Positions 9,343-17,878 of a stretch of DNA of 64,000 nucleotides are shown here, one piece after another; position 1 is the stretch's first letter, and each line of letters begins with the position of its first letter. The notes under the pieces are model-generated. The model worked only from the letters and a program-made list of their open reading frames with translations. It was not told where the DNA came from and ran no database searches. The stretch comes from Pseudomonas sp. P5_109. Its GTDB lineage: Bacteria > Pseudomonadota > Gammaproteobacteria > Pseudomonadales > Pseudomonadaceae. The DNA lies in assembly GCF_034009455.1 (NCBI RefSeq), contig NZ_CP125380.1:4167501-4231500 (forward strand). Direction: 5' to 3'. The translations under genes and the position numbers were made by a program.

Positions 9343-10389
9343 TCAGGCACCGGCCCGCTCGACCCGATCGGCTATCTGGTGCGCCTGTTGCAGCAACGCC
9401 TCCAACCCGCCACTGGATGCTTCCACGCGCACCCGCAGGCAGCCCAATGCACGGCCCTGGATGCGCTCGATACCGCCCTGCACCAGGTGCGTCCGGCAGC
9501 CGAACAGTGCGGCGATCGCCGACAATTCCGGCTCGTGGCCACGGGCACCGGTGTAGTGCAGGTCCAGCAGCACCTCGGTCGACTCAGGCGTAGACGGCAC
9601 GTCATGCTCGGCGGACTGCAGCGTGCCAAGCAAGGCGCGGGTGACGTCGTGTCGCGGGTCACCGAACACTTGCCAGACGTCGCCCTGCTCGACCACCTCC
9701 CCGTGTTCCAAAACCACCACGCGGTCACAGAGATCGCGGATCACTTCCATCTCGTGGGTGATCAGCACGATGGTCAGCCCCAGGCGTCGGTTGATATCGC
9801 GCAGCAACGCCAGAATCGCCTGGGTGCTCTCCGGATCGAGTGCCGAGGTGGCCTCGTCGCACAGCAGTAAATCGGGCTGCAACACCAACGCACGGGCAAT
9901 GCCGACCCGCTGCTTTTGCCCGCCGGAGAGTTGCGCCGGGTAAGCGTCGCGCTTGTCCTGCAGTCCGACCAGATGCAACAGCTCGTCAACTCTTCGCCCA
10001 CGCTCGGCACGCCCGATGCCCGCCAGCCGCAGCGGCAACCCTACGTTGTCGCCGACGGTTTGCGAGGCCATCAGGTTGAAGTGCTGGAAGATCATCCCGG
10101 TACGCTGGCGCAAACCCGCCAGGCGCGCACGATCGAAGCCGACGATATCCTCGCCGTCGATCAATACCTGGCCGCTGCTCGGCTGCTCCAGGCGGTTGAG
10201 CGAGCGCAGCAGCGAGGATTTGCCGGCGCCGCTGCGACCCATGATGCCGAACACCTCACCGCGGCGAATGTCCAGGTTGATGTCCTGCAGCGCGTGCACG
10301 CTCTGCGACCCGAGCCGGTAATGCTTGCCCAGGCCCACCAGGCGTATATGCACGGCGGCAGCCAGGGCCTGAGGATTGAAACTGACCAT
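9343..10389 (-). CDS. metN: MetN-type ABC transporter ATPase with NIL domain
   Basis: A 348-residue ATPase of a methionine/organosulfur ABC importer. It shows Walker [10 protein letters not shown] (about 51-59), signature LSGGQKQR, Walker [13 protein letters not shown] and a C-terminal ferredoxin-like NIL domain, the regulatory domain of MetN. The ATG at 10389 has AGGAC upstream; the 44-codon extension reads through a REPIN and is rejected. It is the last gene of the minus-strand sfnB unit. A REPIN separates it from metQ. Because the operon also encodes SfnB and a flavin monooxygenase under a sigma-54 promoter, the transported compound is probably a sulfonate, sulfone or other organosulfur source rather than free methionine. 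Confidence 0.87.
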   Translation of the reverse strand: MVSFNPQALAAAVHIRLVGLGKHYRLGSQSVHALQDINLDIRRGEVFGIMGRSGAGKSSLLRSLNRLEQPSSGQVLIDGEDIVGFDRARLAGLRQRTGMIFQHFNLMASQTVGDNVGLPLRLAGIGRAERGRRVDELLHLVGLQDKRDAYPAQLSGGQKQRVGIARALVLQPDLLLCDEATSALDPESTQAILALLRDINRRLGLTIVLITHEMEVIRDLCDRVVVLEHGEVVEQGDVWQVFGDPRHDVTRALLGTLQSAEHDVPSTPESTEVLLDLHYTGARGHEPELSAIAALFGCRTHLVQGGIERIQGRALGCLRVRVEASSGGLEALLQQAHQIADRVERAGA

Positions 10390-10430
10390 GAACGAAAGTC
10401 CTGCACAAACATAAGTGACCCTGCCCCCCT

Positions 10431-10522
10431 GTGGTGAGGGAGCTTGCTCCCGTTGGACTGCGTAGCAGTCCCATCTTTTGGGGCTGCTGCGCGACCCAAC
10501 GGGAGCAAGCTCCCTCGCCACG
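10431..10522. repeat. REPIN between metQ and metN
   Basis: Two inverted REP arms, GAGGGAGCTTGCTCCC and its complement, enclose a loop containing a further inverted repeat (ACTGCGTAGCAGT). It is the same sub-family as 59152-59286 and 62429-62522 (ends GTGGCGAGGG). It lies inside an apparent operon and may stabilise the upstream mRNA or lower metN expression. Confidence 0.85.
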
Positions 10523-10561
10523 GAAGGGTGTTCGTCTTTGAGTGAACGGTTTTGCTGCCGA

Positions 10562-11332
10562 TCAGAAACCGGGAGCGATCTGGCCCTTGTAGCGGGTCAG
10601 GATGAAATCGCGCACTTGCGGTGAGTTCAGTGCCTTGGCCAGCTTCTGGATGCCAGGGTCGTTGATGTTGTCCGGACGGGCGACCAGGAACTCGACGTAC
10701 AGGTCCTTGCCCTTCTCGACGATCAGCGCGCTGTTGGTGTCGATACCGGCCTCCAGTGCGTAGTTGGCAAACACGAAGGCCAAGTCCACCTGGCTGACCG
10801 CACGGGCCAACAACGCGCCTTCCAGCTCACGAATCTTCAGCTTGTGCGGGTTCTCGACGATATCGTGTTGCGTCGCCAGGGTATTGCTCGGGTCCTTGAG
10901 CTTGATCAACCCGGCCTCGTGCAACAACACCAGGGCGCGCCCGGTATTCACCGGATCGTTGGGGATGGCGACACTGGCGCCTTCGGGCAGATCAGCGAGT
11001 TTCTTGATCCTGGTCGAATAGGCGCCGAACGGCTCGATGTGCACGCCCACGACCGGCACCAGATCGGTGTGCCGGGTCTTGTTGAAGTCATCGAGGAACG
11101 GCCGGTACTGATAGTAGTTGGCGTCGAGGTTTTTCTCGGCCAGTTGCAGGTTGGGCTGGATGAAGTCGCTGAAGACCTTGATATCCAGATCGACACCTTC
11201 TTTGGCCAGCGCCGGTTTGACGAACTCCAGTATCTCCGCGTGGGGAACCGGGGTGGCACCCACCACCAGTTTTTCATTGGCGTGGGCGCTCAGGGATAAA
11301 ACGGCAGCGAGGGCGGCCAGGGTCTTTTTCAT
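10562..11332 (-). CDS. metQ: MetQ/NlpA-family substrate-binding protein
   Basis: A 256-residue periplasmic binding protein. The signal peptide [18 protein letters not shown] is followed by [20 protein letters not shown], the MetQ/NlpA start. There is no cysteine at the cleavage site, so unlike classical MetQ it looks soluble rather than a lipoprotein. [14 protein letters not shown] is the family ligand-pocket region (normally NYFQHxPYL). ATG at 11332 has GGAG 8 bases upstream; an in-frame ATG at 11338 is only 2 bases from it. It lies with metI and metN, downstream of sfnB and an LLM monooxygenase. Confidence 0.88.
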   Translation of the reverse strand: MKKTLAALAAVLSLSAHANEKLVVGATPVPHAEILEFVKPALAKEGVDLDIKVFSDFIQPNLQLAEKNLDANYYQYRPFLDDFNKTRHTDLVPVVGVHIEPFGAYSTRIKKLADLPEGASVAIPNDPVNTGRALVLLHEAGLIKLKDPSNTLATQHDIVENPHKLKIRELEGALLARAVSQVDLAFVFANYALEAGIDTNSALIVEKGKDLYVEFLVARPDNINDPGIQKLAKALNSPQVRDFILTRYKGQIAPGF

Positions 11333-11430
11333 GCTCATGACTCCAGAATGATCAGAAAGTGGCCGTCGTGAGGTGGACGTAGGGCCTGCAGCAGCGGTAC
11401 CCGGCTACTGCGTTCGGGTAGGTCCGGCGT

Positions 11431-12096
11431 TTAACGCCGTGTGTAATGTCGTACCAGGCGATCGCCGCTCATCTGCAAGGCCTGCACCAGCAGGATCAGC
11501 AGCAACACGGTGACCACCATCACATCGGTCTGGAAACGCTGGTAACCGAAACGAATCGCCAGGTCGCCCAGGCCGCCACCGCCGACTACGCCGGCCATGG
11601 CGGTGTAATCCACCAACACGATGGCGGTGACCGTGACGGCGGCGATCAGCCCGGTCCGGGCTTCGGGCAACAAGGTAAACAGGATGATTTGCGGGGTACT
11701 GGCGCCCATCGATTGCACGGCCTCGACCAGGCCGCGATCGACTTCACGCAAGGCACTTTCCACGAGCCGGGCGAAGAACGGCGTGCACCCGACCACCAAG
11801 GGCGGAATCGCGCCGCGCACGCCCAGCGAGGTTCCCGTGACCAGGGTGGTCACCGGGATCAGCACGATCAACAGGATGATGAAGGGCATCGAGCGCAGCA
11901 CGTTGGCCACCACCGACAACAGCCGGTACAGCCTGGGCGATTCGAGCAACTGGCGCTGGCCCGTCAGGTACAGCAGCACACCCAGCGGCATCCCGAGCAA
12001 CACCGTGCAGCCCAACGCCACGCCGAGCATGCTCGTGGTGTCCAGGCAAGCCTCGGCCACTTCGCCCCAATTGACGTGAGCGAACCATTCGTTCAT
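11431..12096 (-). CDS. metI: MetI-type ABC transporter permease
   Basis: A 221-residue inner-membrane permease with about five to six hydrophobic segments and the EAA coupling loop EAVQSMGASTPQIILFTLLPEA, which docks the MetN ATPase. ANVLRSMPFIILLI and TAIVLVDYTAMAGVVGGGGLGD are typical of MetI. Its ATG overlaps the end of the LLM monooxygenase gene by four bases, so the two are translationally coupled. This ties transport to an oxidative desulfurisation enzyme. Confidence 0.9.
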   Translation of the reverse strand: MNEWFAHVNWGEVAEACLDTTSMLGVALGCTVLLGMPLGVLLYLTGQRQLLESPRLYRLLSVVANVLRSMPFIILLIVLIPVTTLVTGTSLGVRGAIPPLVVGCTPFFARLVESALREVDRGLVEAVQSMGASTPQIILFTLLPEARTGLIAAVTVTAIVLVDYTAMAGVVGGGGLGDLAIRFGYQRFQTDVMVVTVLLLILLVQALQMSGDRLVRHYTRR

Positions 12097-13466
12097 CGCC
12101 GTTCTCCCACACGCAAGGCCGCCGCCGGGTGCGGAGCGGCCAGGCGATCGCCCTGCCCGAAGAGCTTGTGGCGCAGGGTGCCATCCTCGTATTCGCGCTT
12201 GAACAGCCCGCGTGCCTGCAACTCCGGCACCAGCAGATCGACCACCGCCTCAAAGGTCTCGGGCGCGACCACGCTGGCCAGGTTGAAGCCATCGACATCG
12301 GTTTCCTCGACCCACTCCTGGAGCTGATCGGCCACGGTCTGCGCCGAGCCGACCAGCACCGGGCCATCGCCACCGATGGCGCAGTAGTCGGCAATTTCCG
12401 CAGTGGTCCAGGTTCGATTCGGGTCGGCGCGGGTAAATGCCTCTACGGTCGACTGGATGGCATCGCTGGGCACTTCACGCAGCACCTGGTCCGGCGAGTA
12501 TTCGCCGAAGTCGATCCCGGTCCATCCCGACATCAAGGCCAGGGCGCCGCTCGCACTGGCGTACTCGCGGTACTCGCGCAAGCGCTCCAGGGCCTCGGCG
12601 TCCGTCGCGGCGACAATCACCGTGAGTTGTTCGAAAACCAGCACCTGATCGGCCTCGCGACCGGCAGCCCGGACCGCGGCACGCAGATCCGCGACCTGCT
12701 TTTTCAGGACTGCCTTGCTCGGCGCGGCAACAAACACGCACTCGGCATTGGCGGCGGCGAAGACCCGGCCACGGCTCGAAGCGCCGGCCTGATAGATCAC
12801 CGGCGTGCGCTGCGGCGATGGCTCGCTGAGGTGGAAGCCGGGCACCGTGAAAAACTCGCCCTGGTGAGCGATGCCGTGCACCTTGCGTGGATCGGCGTAA
12901 ACGCCACTGGCGCGGTCGGCCTGTACCGCGCCCTCCTCCCAGCTGGCTTCCCAGAGTTTGTAGCAAACCTGCAGGTACTCCTCGGCCAGCGCATATCGCT
13001 GATCGTGGGACAACTGCCGCTGCTGGCCCATGTTTCGCGCGCCACTGCCCAGGTAGGAGGTGACGATGTTCCAGCCCGCACGCCCCGACGTCAGGTGATC
13101 GAGGGTCGACATTCGCCTGGCGAACGGAAACGGATGCTCGAACGACACCGACGCCGTCACGCCAAACCCCAGGTGACGAGTCGCCGCAGCCATCGCCGGC
13201 ACCAGTTGCAACGGGTCATTGACCGGTACTTGCGCGGCACTGCGCAGCGCCTCGTCGGCACTGCCCTGGTAGACGTCATACACGCCGAGCACATCGGCGA
13301 TGAACAGCCCGTCGATCTTGCCGCGCTCCAGGGTTTTCGCCAGCTCGATCCAGTAATGGATGTCGGTGTAGCGCGTGGACTGATCACGCGGGTGCCGCCA
13401 CTGGCCGGGCGACAAGTGCCCTACGGTGTTCATGCTGAAGGCGTTGAGACGAATTTGCTTGGGCAT
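12093..13466 (-). CDS. LLM-class flavin-dependent monooxygenase (NtaA/SnaA/DszA-like)
   Basis: A 457-residue luciferase-like enzyme of the NtaA/SnaA/DszA/SoxA group. Diagnostic stretches are MPKQIRLNAFSMNTVGHLSPG, HPFPFARRMSTLDHLTSGRAGWNIVTS and PVIYQAGASSRGRVFAA. It should use FMNH2 and O2; MsuE could supply the flavin. The start at 13466 is set by GAGG 8 bases upstream; a longer start at 13490 would overlap sfnB. It sits between sfnB and metI, with a four-base overlap into metI, so substrate oxidation and uptake are coupled. DszA-like relatives open C-S bonds of sulfones and NtaA relatives oxidise amines; here a sulfur compound is the more likely substrate. Confidence 0.88.
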   Translation of the reverse strand: MPKQIRLNAFSMNTVGHLSPGQWRHPRDQSTRYTDIHYWIELAKTLERGKIDGLFIADVLGVYDVYQGSADEALRSAAQVPVNDPLQLVPAMAAATRHLGFGVTASVSFEHPFPFARRMSTLDHLTSGRAGWNIVTSYLGSGARNMGQQRQLSHDQRYALAEEYLQVCYKLWEASWEEGAVQADRASGVYADPRKVHGIAHQGEFFTVPGFHLSEPSPQRTPVIYQAGASSRGRVFAAANAECVFVAAPSKAVLKKQVADLRAAVRAAGREADQVLVFEQLTVIVAATDAEALERLREYREYASASGALALMSGWTGIDFGEYSPDQVLREVPSDAIQSTVEAFTRADPNRTWTTAEIADYCAIGGDGPVLVGSAQTVADQLQEWVEETDVDGFNLASVVAPETFEAVVDLLVPELQARGLFKREYEDGTLRHKLFGQGDRLAAPHPAAALRVGERR

Positions 13467-13476
13467 GTGCGCGACC

Positions 13477-14691
13477 TCAAGACCAGTCATGGCGTGGCGG
13501 CTTGATGCCGTTGAGCAGCCAGTTGCCGATCACGTGGTACTTCCAGCGCACAGGGTCGTGCAGGGTATGGACCCGCGCGTTGCGCCAATGGCGATCGAGG
13601 TTGTGCTTGCGCAGCGTCGACCGGGTACCGCCCAGTTCAAACAGCTTGTTGCTGGCCTCGATGGCGATTTCGGTGGTCAACACTTTGGCCCTGGCGACCG
13701 CCAGCGATGCCTGCGCGACGGAGTGTTCATCGGGTGCCGACCTGGCCTGGTCGAGCACCAGGCCGGCACGCTCGAGCAACGCTTCGGCGGCTTCCAGGCG
13801 GATATCCAGTGCGCCGACCTGAATGATGGTCAACGGATCTTCGCTGGCCTTTTCCACCCCGGCATCGATCCATGGCCGCGCCTGCTCACGCACAAAACCG
13901 ATGGTGTCGCGCAGTGCTGCACGGGCAATGCCGGCATCGATGGCCGCCGTGGTGATCTGCGCAAAGGGCCCGGCCAGGGTCGGACGCTCGTAGGAGCGGT
14001 AAGTCGGGAACAGATTGAAGGCCGGCACCCACAACCCCTCGACCAGCACGGTACCGCTGGACGTGGTGCGCTGACCGATACTGTCCCAGTCGTCCACCAC
14101 ATTCAAACCCTCGGTATGACGCGGTACGAAGGCCAGTTGTGCACGGTCCTCGCTGTCCAGGGCCAACACACCCAGCCAATGGGCATAGAGCGATCCGGTG
14201 CAATAACCCTTGCGCCCATCGATGCGATAACCCTCGCCCTCCGCGACCAGGCGGGTACGGATGTCCTGCACGTTCTTGCCGCCGGTTTCCGACAGCGCAT
14301 TGGCAAATCGATTTCCCGCCAGGGCCAGCCCGAAGAAGAACTGCTTCTGCTCGTGGCTGCCCTGCAAGCGGATGTCTTCCAGCAGGCAGTAATGATTCTG
14401 CGGGATCTGGCCAAGGGACGGGTCGGCCGCCGAGACAATCGCGATGACCTGGGCCAGGGTCGCATAAGACACCTCGGCGCCGCCGTACTCCCGAGGCACC
14501 GTAATGCCCCAGAGTCCGCTGTTGGAAAAAGCATCGACCACCTCGGCCGGCACCTGGCGCGTCAGATCGCGCTCGCTGGCGCCAACCTGCAACAGCGCAG
14601 CGATTTCATGGGCGATGCCAATGGCTTCGGCGTCATCACGGATCACGTGGGCCGAGGGTGGATTGATCGGGTATGCGGCTGAAACTGACAT
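13477..14691 (-). CDS. sfnB: SfnB family sulfur-acquisition oxidoreductase
   Basis: A 404-residue flavoprotein with the acyl-CoA dehydrogenase/DszC fold assigned to the SfnB family. Features include GLWGITVPREYGGAEVSYATLAQ, PQNHYCLLEDIRLQGS, GRKGYCTGSLYAHW and the C-terminal HWRNARVHTLHDPVRWKYHV, which is close to the MsuC end RYWRNLRTQTLHDPVDYK. The ATG at 14691 follows GAGGAATCC. It is the first gene of the minus-strand unit sfnB, LLM monooxygenase, metI, metQ, metN, behind a sigma-54 promoter with an upstream palindrome. The reaction is not established for this family member; a role in using sulfones or sulfonates as sulfur source is inferred. Confidence 0.88.
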   Translation of the reverse strand: MSVSAAYPINPPSAHVIRDDAEAIGIAHEIAALLQVGASERDLTRQVPAEVVDAFSNSGLWGITVPREYGGAEVSYATLAQVIAIVSAADPSLGQIPQNHYCLLEDIRLQGSHEQKQFFFGLALAGNRFANALSETGGKNVQDIRTRLVAEGEGYRIDGRKGYCTGSLYAHWLGVLALDSEDRAQLAFVPRHTEGLNVVDDWDSIGQRTTSSGTVLVEGLWVPAFNLFPTYRSYERPTLAGPFAQITTAAIDAGIARAALRDTIGFVREQARPWIDAGVEKASEDPLTIIQVGALDIRLEAAEALLERAGLVLDQARSAPDEHSVAQASLAVARAKVLTTEIAIEASNKLFELGGTRSTLRKHNLDRHWRNARVHTLHDPVRWKYHVIGNWLLNGIKPPRHDWS

Positions 14692-14773
14692 GGATTCCTC
14701 ACTCTAACGGTGGCTCCGCCAACGGCCGCACAGTCTTGCAAATGACTGTCGGCACGGAGCCTTGATCAGAATG

Positions 14774-14789
14774 AGCACGATCCATGCCA
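14774..14789 (-). promoter_or_regulatory. Sigma-54 (-24/-12) promoter of the sfnB operon
   Basis: On the minus strand TGGCATGGATCGTGCT matches TGGCACG-N4-TTGCW, with GG and GC separated by exactly 10 bases. Transcription would begin about 70 bases before the sfnB ATG. It combines with an IHF-type site and an upstream palindrome in the standard order. Confidence 0.8.
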
Positions 14790-14807
14790 TGAAACTTAAA
14801 CGTTAAA

Positions 14808-14820
14808 TATCAATAACTTA
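14808..14820 (+). promoter_or_regulatory. Consensus IHF site in the sfnB promoter
   Basis: TATCAATAACTTA is an exact match to the IHF consensus WATCAA-N4-TTR, in an AT-rich tract. It lies between the upstream palindrome (14872-14889) and the sigma-54 promoter (14774-14789), where IHF bends DNA to bring an enhancer-bound activator to RpoN polymerase. Confidence 0.65.
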
Positions 14821-14860
14821 TATAAATCAGCAGAAACTGGAGTAGGTAACCGGACACTTG

Positions 14861-14890
14861 CTGTTGAAGTACTGTTGAGAATTCAACAGT
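14861..14890. promoter_or_regulatory. Candidate SfnR upstream activator site of sfnB
   Basis: A perfect inverted repeat, ACTGTTGA then four bases then TCAACAGT (14871-14890), contains CTGT-N10-ACAG as at msuE. An extra half-site CTGTTGAA lies directly upstream at 14861-14868. Its centre is about 105 bases from the -12 element. SfnR is the only enhancer-binding protein in the window and the obvious candidate. Confidence 0.65.
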
Positions 14891-14963
14891 GGTCGGGCCA
14901 TTCCCGGTTTTTCTCGGCGACTGGCCCGATCGGGTCATTGAATTGAAAAAACACTCGCCGCCG

Positions 14964-15050
14964 TCAACGCAGTTGCCGTGGCGTGGCGTTGAGCATTTTT
15001 TTCATCAGTCGCCGCAGGCGATGTAGCATCCCTGTATCCGACGCGGATGC
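14964..15050 (-). pseudogene. Possible frameshifted AraC-family C-terminus remnant
   Basis: On the minus strand VGYRDATS (around 15020-15042) in one frame continues as LRRLMKKMLNATPRQLR then a stop (TGA at 14964) in the next frame. One extra base at about 15018 separates them. Joined, they read like the second helix-turn-helix and end of an AraC/GlxA-type regulator. I find no convincing upstream part before the IS element at 15.33 kb, so only about 25 residues support this. Confidence 0.35.
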
Positions 15051-15329
15051 GAGTTCGCAAGCCAAGGATGACCCGCGGATCATCATGACTTCGATCATCC
15101 TTGAAGAAGTCGACGGCGGATTCTGGGCCGCCAACGGGACGATCTGGCACTTGGCCGTTTTCATACAGGCGGCCGGGTACCGACATCTGCAGGTGGAGCA
15201 ATAAGGCACCGCACGAAGCAGATGCGCGCAGGACATTTGTTGCGTCAGCCTGATTGAAAAAGATGGGTTGCGGATTATCGCCAAGGGTTGTTTTGGGTTG
15301 GTTGCTGCCTTTTGTGGCGGGTAGCAATT

Positions 15330-16946
15330 GGCCGATTCTGTTGAAAAAGTAGCTCCCCTGTCTGGCCTGCGGCAAAATCTCTGCATTGGCCAGCAGGGAA
15401 GCACGCAGCATGATGGGACAGTTATCGAGTGGGCAGGAACGGCTGTTTTACTCGTTCAACCTTGAAGACCACATCCCCGCCAATCACCTTCTGCGTAGCA
15501 TTGATCGGTGTCTCGATCTGAGCGACTTGCGCCATTACCTCGCCGATTTTTACAGCCCAATTGGGCGTCCGTCGATTGACCCTGAGTTGATGATCCGCAT
15601 GCTGATCGTGGGCTATTGCTACGGCATTCGCTCAGAGCGTCGGCTGTGCGAAGAAGCCCATTTGAACCTGGCGTATCGCTGGTTCTGCCGGTTAAGCCTT
15701 GAAGATGAAGTCCCCAATCACTCGACCTTTTCCAAAAATAGGCACGGCCGTTTTCGGGACAGCGATTTGTTTCGCTGGCTGTTCAACGAAGTGCTGCGTC
15801 GTTGCATGGACGCCGGCCTGGTCAAGGGCGAAGGCTTTGCCGTGGACGCCAGCATCATCAAAGCGGATGCCAGCCGGCAGCGCGGTGTACCGGGTGATGA
15901 ACCGGTCAACTGGAACGATCCGGCCCTGAGCACCCGCGCCGTGCGTGAGTATCTTGAGGCACTCGATGAAGAGGCTCTGGCCGAAACGCTACCGAAGCGC
16001 CTATCGCTGACTGATCCTCAAGCCCGCTGGACCGCAGCTCCAGGTGGCCCAGCGTTCTACGCTTATTCCACGAATTATCTGATCGATACCGAGCACGGCG
16101 TGATCATGGACGTGGAACCCACACCGGCTCATCGAACCGCAGAAGTCGAGAGCACCAAGACGATGATCGAACGGGTCGAAGCGCAGTTCGACATCAAGCC
16201 GGAGCGCCTTATTGGCGACACCGCTTACGGCACCGCGCCGATGCTGGCCTGGATGGTGGAGGAAAAAGACATCGAGCCGCATGTGCCGGTGTGGGACAAA
16301 ACCGAGCGCAAGAACAACAGTTTTTCGAGCAACGATTTCCACTGGAATGAAGAGGCTGAGGAATACCGCTGCCCGGCCGGAAACCCATTGCGCAGCGAAT
16401 GGCGAGCCTTCAAAAATGAGCGTTCACACGTCACCAAAGCCAACACCATTATCTTCCGATCCCGGCAGACCGACTGCGTTGCCTGTCTGATGAAAGCCAA
16501 GTGCTGCCCGAACACTGCGTGCCGCAAGATCGCCCGCAGCGTCCATGAAGCCGCGCGCGATGTGGCTCGGCGAATCGCAGCGACACCTGGGTACGTGCGC
16601 TCTCGCCACGAACGTAAGAAGGTCGAAATGTTGTTTGCCCACCTCAAGCGCATCCTGAAATTGGATCGCCTGCGACTACGTGGCATGAGTGGCGCGACTG
16701 ATGAATTCACGCTGGCCGCTGCGGTGCAGAACCTGCGACGGCTGGCCAAATTTACATCTCAAGGGCCACCTGCCACGGGATAGGTGCGCCTGCACGAAGC
16801 AAAAAACCTCAAATTAACCCAATAACAGAGCAGCAAAGGTCAACGAAGAGCCGAGAAACCACTCGATGTGGTGAGTAGGTTCTCCGATGGTGGTCGTGCC
16901 TTAGTTCAGGCCAGCTGAAAATCCGACTTTTTCAACAGAATCGGCC
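15330..16946 (+). mobile_element. IS1182-family insertion sequence
   Basis: A complete element of about 1.6 kb. Perfect inverted terminal repeats of about 21 bp lie at 15330-15350 (GGCCGATTCTGTTGAAAAAGT) and 16926-16946. The outer GGCC is present at both ends and could instead be a 4-bp target duplication, since it is self-complementary. A single transposase gene fills the interior; about 140 bases at the right end are non-coding. Both flanks resemble a repeated intergenic family seen again at 19.7 and 22.2 kb, so the insertion probably hit such a repeat. The intact frame and ends suggest recent arrival. Confidence 0.85.
15410..16783 (+). CDS. IS1182-family DDE transposase
   Basis: A 457-residue transposase. 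The N-terminal domain is the IS1182-typical LLRSIDRCLDLSDLRHYLADFY through EEAHLNLAYRWFCRLSLEDEVPNHSTFSKNR. DDE-type catalytic residues fit GFAVDASIIKAD, LIGDTAYGTAPML and HERKKVEMLFAHLKRIL. A Cys-rich stretch (CVACLMKAKCCPNTAC) lies before the last motif, as in the family. The ATG at 15410 is chosen; an upstream TTG in frame has no support. The frame is undisturbed, so it is probably functional. Confidence 0.93.
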   Translation: MMGQLSSGQERLFYSFNLEDHIPANHLLRSIDRCLDLSDLRHYLADFYSPIGRPSIDPELMIRMLIVGYCYGIRSERRLCEEAHLNLAYRWFCRLSLEDEVPNHSTFSKNRHGRFRDSDLFRWLFNEVLRRCMDAGLVKGEGFAVDASIIKADASRQRGVPGDEPVNWNDPALSTRAVREYLEALDEEALAETLPKRLSLTDPQARWTAAPGGPAFYAYSTNYLIDTEHGVIMDVEPTPAHRTAEVESTKTMIERVEAQFDIKPERLIGDTAYGTAPMLAWMVEEKDIEPHVPVWDKTERKNNSFSSNDFHWNEEAEEYRCPAGNPLRSEWRAFKNERSHVTKANTIIFRSRQTDCVACLMKAKCCPNTACRKIARSVHEAARDVARRIAATPGYVRSRHERKKVEMLFAHLKRILKLDRLRLRGMSGATDEFTLAAAVQNLRRLAKFTSQGPPATG

Positions 16947-17092
16947 AGAAACTGCCCTTCGCAAAAGAGAGCAGTCGGCCAAAAGCTGCCTCTCACCAAG
17001 GGCAGCCATCAGCCATTTGCGTACATGCCATTGCTTTCCATCACCCTGAGCTAGCCGCTAAAGTACTGACTCATGGAACTTAGAGACCAGCA

Positions 17093-17581
17093 ATGAAACT
17101 GAACCACAGGCCAGTGAAGGCTAACGACGTAAAAATGATCTGCGGCTTTCCTCAGAATGCTCAAGAGTTGTTTTTCATGTTTCCGAAGGCGCACTTCCCG
17201 CTAACGGAAACGCAGTTGCATGCCGCGATCTCCCAACGCTTCGACTCTACCGTCGTGGAGATCAATGGGACTGTCGTTGGGTTTGCCAATTTCTATCGAG
17301 CTGAACGCAATGGCGTTTGCTGTATCGGCAATGTCATCGTCTCGCCGAGCGCTCGGGGCGAAGGAGTGGCCACGTTTATCGTGGAGACGATGACCGGCTT
17401 GGCATTCGAGCGTTACGGAGCCGAGGAGGTGCAGATTTCCTGTTTCAACGAAAACACGGCAGGCCTGCTGCTCTACCCCAAGCTTGGGTTTGTGCCTTAT
17501 GCCATTGAGGAGCGACCTTTTTTGGGAAACGGCCGATCGGCCCTCATACACATGACGCGCAGCAGAAGCTCGACAGATTGA
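17093..17581 (+). CDS. GNAT-family N-acetyltransferase
   Basis: A 162-residue GNAT enzyme. The acetyl-CoA pyrophosphate-binding motif A is IVSPSARGEGVATFIVETM (R-G-E-G-V-A), preceded by the strand GVCCIGNV, and FNENTAGLLLYPKLGFVPYA is the C-terminal motif B region. It should transfer acetyl from acetyl-CoA to an amine; the acceptor cannot be predicted. It stands alone just outside the IS right end. Confidence 0.85.
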   Translation: MKLNHRPVKANDVKMICGFPQNAQELFFMFPKAHFPLTETQLHAAISQRFDSTVVEINGTVVGFANFYRAERNGVCCIGNVIVSPSARGEGVATFIVETMTGLAFERYGAEEVQISCFNENTAGLLLYPKLGFVPYAIEERPFLGNGRSALIHMTRSRSSTD

Positions 17582-17878
17582 ATACACCATCGATTGCTAC
17601 CTTGGATGACAGGCAGAAAACGGCCGATTGCGGACACTGCCGACAGTACACATCCGCCCTTAACAGCGAAGCATTCCTCTCCAGGCCAAAGCGATCCCTG
17701 ACCACCGCATCGCCGGGCAGGGTTTACTTAGCATAAAAGGTCACTGTATCGGAGTTTATTGTGGAATCTGTGTCTGACTGTCAGCCCCTTCGCCGCTAGC
17801 ATGGATGCTCTCGCGGTCGAAAACGTGATGAAATCTTCAACCAGACGCTGATACCGATCAGCGCTAAGAGGGATCGAA
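17582..17878. other. Intergenic region, no gene seen
   Basis: About 300 bases between the GNAT and LysE genes. It includes CGGCCGATTGC-like fragments of the same degenerate repeat family found at 18.5, 19.7 and 22.2 kb. No convincing promoter or gene. Confidence 0.4.

Noticed and set aside
11428..11441. GGCGTTTAACGCC hairpin at the metI stop
   Set aside because: It overlaps the stop codon, is short and lacks a T-run; metQ continues downstream in the same operon.
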